NCBI GenBank assembly: GCA_038503065.1 | Contig: JBCAMK010000007.1 | Location: 1,488,001 to 1,552,000 of the forward strand | Reading direction: 5' to 3' | Source of the DNA: Paragyromitra xinjiangensis | Lineage: Eukaryota; Ascomycota; Pezizomycetes; Pezizales; Discinaceae | DNA: 64,000 nt | Shown here: one piece after another, positions 24,595 through 34,962 of the stretch | Layout of the letters: every line of letters starts with the position of its first letter | Numbering within the stretch: the first letter of the stretch is position 1 | Notes under the pieces: model-generated | What the model was told of the DNA's origin: nothing | Databases searched by the model: none | Seen by the model: only the letters and a program-made list of their open reading frames with translations | Position numbers and translations under genes: made by a program

Positions 24595-25917
24595 TCACAT
24601 TTCACTCAAAGCATCCTTCTCATTGACCTCTATTATCGTCCTCGGCCTATTCTTGTTTAATCCTTCTATCAGAGCACAAGCCTGACAAAGCATTTGCGAT
24701 GTCAAATAGCCGCACTTCCTGCAACTACTTATCATCTGTTCCTTTATTTTTCCCGGAGTTTGCTGTCCCCTTTGTCCCTTCCTTCCCTTCCTTGATACCA
24801 CGATTTCTGTCTCTAGCTTCTCCCCAGCTTCTGCCGCCACCAGCTCCTTCTCCATATCCGCCATCTCGTCTCCCGCTCCCGTGCCACTTCCGCTGCTGCC
24901 ACAACCACCGCCACCCCTAGTACTATTCGAGTTCTGTCCGCTGTAGTTACTGCATCCAGATCGCCTGATCAACTCTGGGACCATTCTCGCAAAGGCTTCG
25001 CCAGAGCGCACAATGTCCAGGACTGCAGAGGGCCGCACCCGCTCCAAGGACTTAATCAAAGACCTTGCACTACCGCGGAAGGCCTCGGGTGAGTATATGC
25101 ATTCGGTTGTAAAGTAGTCTAATTGTTTATGATGTGCGTATAGCACAATCTCTTTCTCGTATGCATACTTTAAGGGCTTACTTCTTGCTATAGGTGAGGA
25201 GGAGGACTCGGTAATTATCGATGTACATCTGTGGAGTCTCGGCAAGTCACCTCTCAGGACTACGACACAACTATCAGCAACCTGTCGCCTCTTATATTTT
25301 CTAAAATAAGACAAGATGCACTTACGATTCATCAATACGGTCTCCGCAATATCATCAGCATTATGTCCTGTCACAACATGATTAATCCCCAGCTTTGCGG
25401 CACCTCTGTCTAACGCCTGCCTCCGGAATACACCACAATATGTGCAATTCCCTTTCTTCCCAATTTGCGCCACCACCTGATCCATACTCCATCCATACAA
25501 CTCTTCATAACTAACGATACACAACTTCATCTCATATTGCACCGCGTTACGCTTCACGGTCTCCAGGGAGTCGTCCCGATAGCCCTTGATGCCCTCGTCG
25601 ATAGAAAGTAATACAAATTCGACACCGTAATTGTGACGCTCATTTAGTGTTTTGAGGACAGAGGCGAGGACTGTGGAATCCTTCCCGCCAGATGCACCAA
25701 TGGCAACACGGTCACCCGGCTGGAAGAGACGAGTAGCAACGATTGTAATATGGATTTCTTCTTCGAAGACAGAGATGAAACATGCTTTGCAGAGGCGGTC
25801 GTGGGTTTTCGGACGGAGGATGATAGCACGAAATTTATTGCAGCGGAGGCAAAGATTAGCAACAGCTATTTTCTTCAAGGGCGGAGATATAGGGGGAGGG
25901 GGGGTTTCCGCCGTCAT
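24595..25917 (-). CDS. ncs6: Cytoplasmic tRNA 2-thiolation protein 1
   Basis: Ncs6/Ctu1 activates and thiolates C2 of wobble uridine 34 in tRNA-Lys, -Glu and -Gln, working with Ncs2/Ctu2 and the Urm1 sulfur relay in the cytosol. Two exons, 25917-25326 and 25259-24595, give 418 residues. The 66-bp intron (25325-25260) is open in frame, so an unspliced reading would add 22 false residues. Its removal restores [11 protein letters not shown]. The N-terminus has two CxxC zinc pairs (CLRC, CKAC). The PP-loop ATP-binding motif GASGGKDS is near residue 75. Conserved [12 protein letters not shown] and [13 protein letters not shown] follow, and a C-terminal zinc pair (CRKCGYL...CQAC). A Gly/Ser-rich insertion at about residues 300-330 is variable in this family. 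The gene is intact. It is the last ordinary gene before the transposon block. Confidence 0.95.
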   Translation of the reverse strand: MTAETPPPPISPPLKKIAVANLCLRCNKFRAIILRPKTHDRLCKACFISVFEEEIHITIVATRLFQPGDRVAIGASGGKDSTVLASVLKTLNERHNYGVEFVLLSIDEGIKGYRDDSLETVKRNAVQYEMKLCIVSYEELYGWSMDQVVAQIGKKGNCTYCGVFRRQALDRGAAKLGINHVVTGHNADDIAETVLMNRKCILSYFRKYKRRQVADSCVVVLRGDLPRLHRCTSIITESSSSPIARSKPLKYAYEKEIVLYAHHKQLDYFTTECIYSPEAFRGSARSLIKSLERVRPSAVLDIVRSGEAFARMVPELIRRSGCSNYSGQNSNSTRGGGGCGSSGSGTGAGDEMADMEKELVAAEAGEKLETEIVVSRKGRKGQRGQQTPGKIKEQMISSCRKCGYLTSQMLCQACALIEGLNKNRPRTIIEVNEKDALSEM

Positions 25918-26379
25918 ATTCCGCTCTGGTTACTACTAGTGAGGTTAGGGTCCTTGAAGGAAGGTAGCGAACGATGTCTTTTCGGTGTATTCCTTTTCCA
26001 CTACTTTTTTTTTCTTTTCAAGGTTATTGATGTTTCCTTGGGAACAAGTTGTCTGGATGATCGAAACGAGAGATTGCAGAGGTAAGCGCTAGCGCAAGAG
26101 GCTGGTATGCCTGGCGAACGTAGCGCGGCGCCAAGACTTTTCGATCGCTAAATGACTTTGGGGTTGAGATTCTAGAGGAGAACTAGTCAGGCAAATGTGG
26201 GGGAGGGAGTGAGCTGATATCAATTGTGCTGATACTTGCAAATGTGAAAGAGGACATGTTACTTTGACTCACAGTGGCATATGATTCTGGGGGGCCTTTC
26301 AGCTGCTGTTATTGGCTTTGGATCAGAATTCTTAATTTGTACAGGAAAGGGGTTGGAAAGGCGTTGGAAAGGCCAGCAC
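25918..26379. other. Upstream region of ncs6 and edge of the repeat block
   Basis: Pyrimidine-rich sequence just upstream of the ncs6 start is its probable promoter. Beyond about 26.2 kb the sequence shifts to repeat-like G-rich runs. No gene is visible. Confidence 0.5.
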
Positions 26380-26750
26380 TACAGGGGGTCACGGGCGCAC
26401 GGCGGATACGGTCGGACGGCGGACAGGGGTCTGGGCTTGGCAAGGACTACTGAGAAGGTACAGGACTATGGATAGGGTACTGATTTTTTGTACCTTTCTT
26501 ATAGTCCTGTACCCTCTCAATAGTCCTTACCTATCTAAATTATGGGCCCTATTTTCTAGATTTTACCCCCCAAAACCTGTACCCTATCCATAGTCCTTGC
26601 CAAGACCTGACCCCTGTCCGCCGTTCGACCGTATCTGCCGTGCGCCCGTGACCCCCTGTACAGGGTGGCACGGGCGGATGGCGGATATGGTCGGATGGTA
26701 GCTTGGCGCCAAGGCTTGGCACAGGACTACCGGTAAGGTACTCGGGGATG
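26380..26750. repeat. GC-rich foldback repeat with a third diverged copy
   Basis: An arm at 26380-26480 (ACAGGGGGTCACGGGCGCAC onward) returns inverted at 26579-26660, nearly perfect over about 83 bp; the left arm has an 18-nt insertion. The loop contains a smaller inverted pair built on GGTACAGGACTA/TAGTCCTGTACC. A further diverged direct copy of the left arm follows at about 26660-26750 (GGCACGGGCGGATGGCGGAT). No protein is encoded. The structure fits a foldback or MITE-type element of unknown family. Confidence 0.75.
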
Positions 26751-26871
26751 GGTGTAAAAATCGGAAAATGCTGGGGTGGAGATCGGGATCAAGATTTGGA
26801 CCCACATGGAAAAGTCAAGGGTTATGTTGCGCCAAGAATTTAGGGCCTATGGTTAATTAATTCCAAGTACT

Positions 26872-26997
26872 TTACTTACATAGTAGTTTCGTTCTCAACA
26901 ACCAGGCCTCGTAGAAACAAGCCAGTAAGGCCATTTTTTTCCTCTCATCGAGTTGATCTATAGCATCTATTGCAGCATTATACAAAATCAATTTTGC
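26872..26997 (-). pseudogene. Small conserved ORF fragment, repeat unit 1
   Basis: On the minus strand this reads AKLILYNAAIDAIDQL, then KKMALLACFYEAW, and ends LLCK before a stop. The same peptide with the same stop recurs in the second unit, once the inserted outer CATCAG element is removed (51581-51681 joined to 27068-27039). The nucleotide differences are mostly conservative at protein level. The family is not recognised. It lies beside a Tc1/mariner remnant and may be part of a transposon. Confidence 0.4.
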
Positions 26998-27319
26998 AGT
27001 TTTTCCATGGTAGGAAACAGGATAACTGTAATTGTCATTTGCATAAAAACCTTTCGCTCAACAACCAGCATCAGCAAAAATAATTATTTCCTCCCTCAGC
27101 TCCAGGAGGCTCGGGATCATCGGGAGACTCGGGAGACTCCAGGAGTTTATGTGCCTACCTGGAGGAGTGATCCACGACCCACCTGCTCAGGGAGGCATGG
27201 AGAAGCAGGCAGCAAGTGCTCTGGGAGACTCTAGGAGATTGATATAGGCACTCCTAACGTGCCATGGAGAGCTGTGGAGGAGCACAAGTTACGCCTGTCA
27301 CAGTACTCAATTCACTTAT

Positions 27320-27732
27320 TTTCATGGATGGAATGGACGAAAAGAATTGATTGGATGCGGTTTGGAATGTTGGGTTTCTTTGTTTTTCTTTTTAGTTCGG
27401 TCGGTTGCCTGGAATGTGTTGAGTCATGGATGAGTCAGGGTAAGGGAGAAATGGGATATATAAGCAATGGATTCCGTTGTTCTTGTTTCTTTTCCTTCTT
27501 CTTCTTTAAGCAACATCTCTTACTTTACTTCTACTGTACTGTTATAACATCTCTGTTTCTACCTCAGAAACATCGCCGTCGCTGTCGCTGTCGCGCCCCC
27601 AGAATCACTTCGATTCTTACACTACGTGAGGCCTGTGGAAAACATAGTACTATCATCGTAGCGAAGTCTCCTTCAAGTAGCACTGCTCACCTTCGGGGAT
27701 ACCGAAGGGCTTGACGAGACCTCGTTCCCTGA
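27320..27732 (+). repeat. 5' LTR of the gypsy element
   Basis: Starts TTTCATGGATGG and ends TTCCCTGA, matching the 3' LTR at about 98 percent. It includes a TATATAAGCAATGG promoter-like box at about 27458 and a conserved downstream stretch (ACATCGCCGTCGCTGTCGC). Confidence 0.9.
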
Positions 27733-27990
27733 GATTACGTTGCTTCCTCATCCACACCCCTCACCAGCGATCCCTAAAAAAATCAGGATCTCTTCATGAC
27801 CTTAACCTCATGGAGTTACCAACTCATTGCTCGATTATTCCCCTGTGCCACACCCCGAAAACAAAACACAAAAGCACCTGAACCTTTACTGGTGGTACCT
27901 TACTGGCTTGACGACGAATACCTACGAACCAACTCTATCCCCTCCACAATCTCTAAAATCATCTAGAGATCCACTCTTACCCACCTCACC

Positions 27991-30338
27991 ATGGCAGCAG
28001 TACCCAACCCTGTACCACAGACCAACGATCCAGCTCCGGAAACCTGGATCTTCCCTACTCAAACCCGTTTTGCATCGCTGGCAGAGGCGGACCTCAGCAC
28101 TCTGTATGCACAGCTATTGAGTCATGTTCAAGGACTTGAGGCTCAGGTCGACCTCCTGGAAGACGAGAAGGGGCAGGCAGACCTTGCAGCCAACACCACC
28201 CAGCTTCAGCTCACCAACTTAACCGAGAATTATACCCAGGCTACCTCCACCATCAACAGACTTCGTCAAGAGCGAAATAACCTTCGCACTCAACTTGGCC
28301 AAGCCCAACGCACAGCAACCCCAGCGTTACCCCCACCCGATCAGAATCTACGCCCTGTCTCCCACCGATCTGAAAAGATGCCAGACCCAGAAAAATTTGA
28401 TGGGTCTCGTGAGAAGCTCCCTGGCTTTGTGCTCCAACTCCGTTTCAAGCTCTTGGTCAACCATTACAGATTCACCGATGAGAATAATAAAATTCTATAC
28501 ACCATCAACCGCTTGGAAGGAGCTGCTCTCAAGCAAATCCGCCACACTGTCCTCTCTACCAGCCTAACCACATGGGCATCCGCTGCCGAACTCATCACCG
28601 CCTTGGAAACAGCTTTCGGTGACCCCGACCCAATGGGTACAGCGAGAAGAGAACTCCACCAACTTCGGCAAGGTAAGCGTGAATTTTCTGCTTATTTGGC
28701 GGACTTCCAACGAATCATGGGCCGCTTAATGTTATACCTATGGCTATAGGCGTGCAGTGGTCTCCCTGTTACCCTACCTACGTAGGGAGTTACCCTACCT
28801 TCCATTTGGTCACCTTCCCGTCTTTGTTGGACCCCTCTGTGGCTGCCTGTTGTGATATTGGCCTTCCCAGCCTATTCCCAGGCAGTTACCCTGCCTTCCC
28901 CGGTTACCCGGCCGTTACCCTGCCTTCAGCAGCGAGTGGATCGAGAAGGGGGGACACCCGCAAAATATCCGCGTCCCGGAGACTAAAAGTAACCCTTTGG
29001 TTGTCAACGGCGCCCTTCCCGCGGAACGTGACCCGGAGGGTTTGTATGAGAGGTCTTCATAGGGCAACTTGGGGCGCCGAGTCACGTGGGCTATTCGGAT
29101 TAGTCATCAGAGGTCTCCTGCCCACGCTACGGGGCTCCAAACACCAGCTGTCGCAACAAAACGATATCGTGTAACCACCTACTCGATCGGGCGAACGCAA
29201 CCGTCGCAACCGTATCATCGCCACGTCGAACCGAGGCGATCTAAGGATTACTGAACGAGGGGTAAGCGTCGGAAGTTGGAGATATCGGCTTCGCCGATAG
29301 GATGTCAGATAAATGGATAAGCGAGTTAGTTCAATTTGTAATAGTAGATAGTTTAGTCCGTCGACCCAAGCTACAAAGAACACACAGTAGTAAAGAGGAC
29401 GGGATATAAATACTCTTGCATTGGACGTCAATTCTGAGTCGATCATCATCGAGGAAGAACGAGCCTTATCAATATTATTTTGTTACCAACATACTTTGTT
29501 CCGTGATAAATTCTCCATCGTATCGAGTTGTTTAGCATAGCTTCGCGCTTCAACACTCGTGTCCTTCCTATTGAGAAAGTTCTTTCAACGGAACAGCCCC
29601 GACCCTTATCTCGCTTAAACTATTGTTGCCTTTGTGCGGTTCATAAGAAGTTGTCAGGACGTGCGCTCGGGTATTGTGCTACGGATAGTAGCCGGTCGAG
29701 TTACAGAGTCTAGAGAGCTATCTAAAGCTTCGCTTAGAATTCAGTAGTGGTGCGAAGTACCGGTCTTACACTTAATGTATGAGGAAAGGGCAAAAATGGA
29801 TGCTCTGGAATATGGAATGTCGGAAGAACTCAAGGAAGCCATGGTTATCCTCCCGGAACCCCCCACCACCTTCAACACCCTCACCACCCATTTACTTCGT
29901 CTGGATAATCACATCAGGGCAAGGAAGGAAGAAAAAAAGGGGACCAATCGGAGCAACATGGGACAATTTATTGCCCCTGCACCTGCCGCCTTCACCTCTC
30001 ACCCATCCCATGTTCCTGGTGGACTCGCCCCCATGGATCTTTTTTTCGGTAGAACTAGCAATCTTTTGCGCCCTCCACCGGACCAACGATTCACCATGGT
30101 CAATGGACGAAAAAAGCTTTCGGATTTCGAGAAACAGTGGTGTCATTCCACTGGCAAATGTATGTTCTGTGCAGGCGAAAATCATTCCTACGCCAATTGC
30201 CCCTCAGCGCCAAAGAAACCGGCAATGAGGGGAGCTTTGGTCAACACTGCTCCTGCTGCTTCTTCTTCTTCTTCAGGGTCTATTGACCCATTACCTTCTT
30301 TCACAGCTGCGGATGTCTCCCAGTCTTTAAACTTTTAA
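27991..30338 (+). pseudogene. gag: Gypsy gag, split by a solo LTR
   Basis: The structural capsid protein of the retrotransposon. Segment one (27991-28729) starts MAAVPNPVPQTNDPAPETW. It has a coiled coil near residues 45-105 and a capsid-like core (PEKFDGSREKLPGFVLQL). Segment two continues from 29776 (YEERAKMDALEYGMSEELK) to the stop at 30336. It holds one zinc knuckle, CMFCAGENHSYANC. Removing 28730-29770 plus one CTTAA gives a continuous frame (MGRLMYEERAK), about 434 residues. Confidence 0.9.
28730..29770. mobile_element. Solo LTR inserted in gag
   Basis: A 1,041-bp sequence with TG...CA ends (TGTTATACC ... GGTCTTACA). Perfect 5-bp duplications CTTAA flank it at 28725-28729 and 29771-29775. 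No internal gag or pol is present, so it is a solo LTR left by recombination. The superfamily is not certain; the TGTTA start is common in Copia elements. Confidence 0.85.
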
Positions 30339-30403
30339 AACCAGAGTCGTTTTGTGACCCTGCTCTGGTTTTTACTTTCTCTCCTCTGTCTACTTTTTCT
30401 ATT

Positions 30404-31443
30404 TTGGGGTTTTCAGTGTCAAACGTGTGCGTGGAGGATCAATTGGATGGGGAACATTTTGTTATTTCATGTAATCTTTCAAGTAACAATAAAACCATAC
30501 AAACTCACGCACTTTTGGACACTGGAGCCTCAGGATTTGCATTCATGGATGAAGAATTCGCGCGTCACCATAATTTTCCCCTTGTTTCCTTAAAAAACCC
30601 CCGCCAACTTGAAGTTATCGATGGAAGGCCCATTTCCTCAGGTGCCATCACCCATCTTGTACATTGTGGACTTTCTATCCAAAATCACCAGGAAAAGGCC
30701 CCCTTCTTTGTGACACAACTCGGTCACTACCCACTGGTCCTAGGAATCCCTTGGATGAAATATCATGATATTGCTCTACAATTTGCAGCCAATAAAATCA
30801 CGTTTGGATCCAGCCGTTGCCGCACCCACTGCACCCCCATCGCATCCCCTGTCACCGTTCATGGTATCCAACCCCCGGAGAAACTCAAAGTCCATTTCAT
30901 TGGGGCCACAGCTTTTAGCCGGCTAGCTAAGAAACGGACCTCCCAAATCTACGCCATCTCCTTGTATGAGATCAACAAGATCCTGGATAAACAAATTACC
31001 AAGGAGGAATGGAAAAAACAAATCCCCCTGGAGTATCATGAGTTCCTGGATATGTTTGATGAAACTAAAGCAAATGGACTCCCCCCACGCCGCCCCTACG
31101 ATCACAAGATACCACTTCTCGACGGAAAAGAACCCCCCTTTGGACCACTATATGGTATGTCACAAGAAGAACTCCGGGTACTGAAGGAGTAAATAGGAGA
31201 CAACCTCGGAAAAGGGTTTATCCAAGCCAGCTCATCACCAGCTGGGTCCCCGGTCCTCTTTGTCAAAAAAGCGGATGGATCTCTTCGTTTGTGTGTTGAT
31301 TACCGCGGATTAAATAATATCACTATTAAGGACCGCTATACTTCTCCCCTCATCCGAGAAACCCTGGACTGCCTGGCCAAGGCAAAATGGTACACTAAGC
31401 TGGATCTCCGCATGGGGTATAATCAAATACGGATGGCAGAGGG
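30404..31443 (+). pseudogene. pol: Gypsy pol part 1: protease and start of reverse transcriptase
   Basis: The frame is shifted relative to gag. The aspartic protease active site ALLDTGASG lies at about 30515. The linker ends EELRVLKE at a premature TAA (31190-31192), where relatives have Tyr. The frame then continues with [10 protein letters not shown] and the RT motifs [20 protein letters not shown] and [16 protein letters not shown], up to the insertion at 31444. Confidence 0.9.
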
Positions 31444-33270
31444 CATCAGTAAAAATTGATTAAGCCGCCCCGGCCGCCTGGAGGTCTAGGCGGTCGGGCG
31501 GAATGTTACCCTTCTGTTAGGTTGCTGCAGCACCTCGGCGCGCCTGGGAGGCATGGTTTCTAGACCTTTGACCGCCCGGAGGAGGTCGTTTCCTCCTGTA
31601 GCAAGTGGTGTAGTGGGCTGCTTCTGGGCGTGGGTGGTCCCTTGCTGCCGCAGAATTTGGCAGCAGTTCGCCCTGTAGAATGGATTTGCACAGTATGCTT
31701 GTAGGGCCTAGAATATTTGAGAATCACTTGTATGGAACCAATATCATTGACAATTGCTTTATTCTATGTATCTATCTATATATCTATGTACAAATATTGA
31801 GGGCGCAGCTAAACTAGCTTCTGTGGAAGCTGCAGCAGCAAATCGACGACCTGCCAGAGGCAGGCAGCGAATTGACCATATGGCGCAGGCAGCAGAAGCT
31901 CAGGCAGCGAATCGAGCATATGGCGCAGGCAGCGGAAGCTCAGGCAGTGAATCAACCTATTGGCGCAGGCGCAGGAAGCTCAGGCAGCGAATTGACCATA
32001 TGGCGGAAGCGGAGGAAGCTGCAGCAGCGAATAGACCTATTGGCGCAGGCACAGGCTCAGGCTTAGGCAGCAAATTGACCTATTGGCACAGGCTCAGGCT
32101 CAGGCAGCAAATAGACCGTATGGCAGAGGCGGCGGAAGCTGCAGCAGCGAATCGACCTATTGGCGCAGGCGCAGGCTCAGGCTCAGGCTCAGGCAGCGAA
32201 TAGACCATATGGCGGAGGCGGTGGAAGCTCAGGCAGCGAATTGACCATATGGCGGAAGCTGCAGCAGCTGCAGCAGCGAATAGACCATGTGGCGGAGGCG
32301 GCGGAAGCTCAGGCAGCGAATCGACCAATTGGCGGAGGCTGCAGAGGCTGCTGCAGCGAATCGATCAATTGACTGAGGTGGCGGAAGCTTAGGCAGCGAA
32401 TCGACCATATGGCGGAGGAAGCTCAGGCAGCGGAAGCTCAGGAAGCGAATTGACCATATGGCGGAGGCGGAGGAAGCTTAGGCAGCAGATCGACGACCTC
32501 CAGGAGGCGGCGGAAGCTCAGGCAGCGGAGGCTGCTGCAGCGAATCGATCAATTGACTGAGGCAGCGAATCGACCATGTGGCGGAGGCGGCGGAAGCTCA
32601 GGCAGCGAATTGAGCTGCTTGCTGAGCTCGCTTAGGCGGAAGCAAGCAGCCAGCCGAGGCGGAGGAAGCTGAAGCAGCGGATCAAAGCGAGTCTAGGAGA
32701 CATATTAGCGTCAATTATATAAACGGAAGCGAGACGTTACCTAGGAGGTTCTTTGCAGGCAGAGCTTAGTACTTCTAGCCTAAAAGTCACGATGTTAGCA
32801 AAGTACTATGGTACAGCGAGGTAGGGAATGGGTGGGAGGGAATAGGGGGAAGCAATAGTAGGAAGGACGGGAGGGAATAGGGGGAGGTGGAGATTGGTGT
32901 CTTACTAGGCGTTGCTTTGGCGACGACTAAGCGACGACTTGGCGACTACAAAGTGATGACTAAGCGACCACAGAGTGATGACTAAGCGACCTCTAGATTT
33001 TTGAAAATCGCTAAGTGCCAGTGCCTGGCAGGAGACGAAGTGAATTTTGCTAAGTCCTGAGTTTTCAGGGACTTAGCAAAATTCGATTGAAAATTTGCTA
33101 AGTACTCAGGCTGCCGCCCAGCGCTGCCGGATGGTAGGGGGTCGCCCGGAAGCGCTGCAGGCAGCAAGCGGCGCCAAGGGGAAGCGCAGCAGGCAGCTAG
33201 TGTCACCCAGGTGCGCCAGGCGGTCGGGCGGAATATGTACCTATTGGGCGGAATTTTTTCTTTACTGATG
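31444..33270. mobile_element. Non-autonomous CATCAG element A in pol
   Basis: 1,827 bp with inverted ends CATCAGTAAA...TTTACTGATG and GG duplications (31442-31443, 33271-33272). It interrupts RT between MAEG and EEWKTAF, and exact removal restores that junction. Subterminal GC-rich repeats (GGCGGTCGGGCGGAA) occur near both ends. It has no transposase. The interior is a minisatellite (31800-32680) followed by short GCGACGACTAAG-type repeats at about 32930-33000. Confidence 0.88.
31800..32680. repeat. Minisatellite inside CATCAG element A
   Basis: Imperfect tandem units of roughly 30-40 bp built on GGCAGCGAATTGACCATATG and GCGGAAGCTGCAGCAG. Long open frames on both strands, rich in Ala, Gly, Ser and Gln, follow from the repeat composition and are not counted as genes. 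Confidence 0.85.
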
Positions 33271-34236
33271 GGAGAAGAGTGGAAAACAGCATTCCGCACC
33301 CGTTACGGCCTCTATGAGTACAAAGTCATGCCATTTGGACTCACCAACGCACCTGGCACCTTCCAACGCTTTGTTAATGATTGCCTCACCGAATACCTGG
33401 ACATCTTTTGCACAGCCTATCTTGATGATATCCTGATCTACAGTGACAACTTGGAGGAACACAAGGAACATGTTCGTAAGGTTCTCCAGGCCCTAAAACA
33501 ACAAGGGATCCTCCTCAAACCTGAGAAATGCGAATTCCATACCCAATCAACAAAGTATTTAGGTTTAATTCTTTCACCGGATGGTATTAGCATGGATGAG
33601 GAGAAGTTGAAAGCGGTACGCGAATGGGGAACTCCAAAATCAGTCAAAGACGTCCAAGCTTTCCTAGGATTCGCAAATTTCTACCGACGGTTTATATTCG
33701 GGTTTTCACGGCTTTTTGCACCCCTCACAGTGCTAACAAAAAAGGATACACCTTTCAAATGGTCCCCAAAAGCGCAGCAGGCGTTTGATGACTTGAAACT
33801 CGCCTTCACCACTGCCCCAATTTTGATGCACTTTGATCCTGATAAGAAAATTTTTGTGGAAACAGATGCCTCCGATTATGTGTCCGCCGGCATTCTCTCT
33901 CAGTATGATGATAACAGAGTATTACACCCAGTGGCCTTCTTTTCCAAAAAACATTCTCCGGCAGAATGCAACTACGAAATCTATGACAAGGAATTGCTTG
34001 CCATCATTCGCACCTTTGAAGAATGGAGACCGGAACTGGAAGGAGTGGCACACCCCATTTCTGTTATTTCCGACCATAAGAACTTGGAGTATTTTATGAC
34101 CACCAAGCAACTGAACTGTCGACAAGCCAGATGGGCCAAGTACCTTTCACGCTTTAACTTTGTCATCACTTACTGCCCTGGAAAACAAGGAGGAAAACCG
34201 GACGCATTGACCAGGAGATCAGGAGATCTCCCTGAA
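33271..34236 (+). pseudogene. pol: Gypsy pol part 2: reverse transcriptase core and RNase H
   Basis: Continues the RT with [35 protein letters not shown] and the catalytic YLDDILIYS. RNase H follows ([33 protein letters not shown]). The end reads [20 protein letters not shown], where the 9.4-kb element interrupts it. The frame is open over the whole segment. Confidence 0.93.
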
Positions 34237-34639
34237 CATCAGCAAAAATAATTATCGCCTCCAGGAGTTTGGGCATGTCTCCCGGGGAGGCAATTTCCTC
34301 CCTGACCTCTACGCGCTCCCTGACCTCCATAAGGAGTGGTCACGCTACTACTTCCTCCTGGAGGATATACCTTATCCTTTTGACTCCTTTTAATCTCCTG
34401 GAGGAAATGGCTGCTCTTCATCACTGATGTACGCTCGTGGAGCGCCTAGCAACTCCTTCATATCTCTAGGAGGATAATGCTTCTCTTCCCCGCAAAATTT
34501 CAGGTGTTTTGCTTAGTAATTGCAGCTCAGCACGTGATATTCAGATTTGATTGGTTCTATTCTTTTATTCGTTCAATTGATAGTGTTGCCACGTAGGATA
34601 TCAAGCATCCTCTACCTACTCCCATACCACGCCTACTAG

Positions 34640-34745
34640 GACTCTCATTCTTTGCCTACACACATCCTTCGCCTACTCCTATCCTTCGCCTACTCCTATC
34701 CTTCGCCTACTCCTATCCTTCGCCTTTTCCTATCCTTCGCCTACC
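34640..34745. repeat. 17-bp VNTR in copy 1 left arm
   Basis: Tandem TATCCTTCGCCTACTCC units, five or so here against about three at the matching place in copy 2 (53065-53110). A simple length polymorphism between the two element copies. Confidence 0.8.
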
Positions 34746-34962
34746 CCACATTCTTTGAGTCGATTGATAGTGTTGCCACGTAGGATATCAAGCATCCTAC
34801 GCCTACTCCCATCTCACGCCTACTAGTACTCTCATTCTTTGCCTCTCCCATCCTTCGCCCACTCCGCACAAGTTCGTAGAGTTCGCAATCCTCGAGGATT
34901 CTCAGTTTCCTTAATCCACACATATTCCTGCGTTCTTGGTCCTACGAGGATACTCAGTATCC

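Noticed and set aside
31754..32372. Open frames of 60-150 codons rich in Ala, Gly and Ser on both strands
   Set aside because: They follow a tandem repeat and are open in several frames at once, so they reflect composition and not a gene.
31800..32680. CRISPR-like array
   Set aside because: Units are imperfect and contiguous with no unique spacers of constant length, and the host is a fungus.
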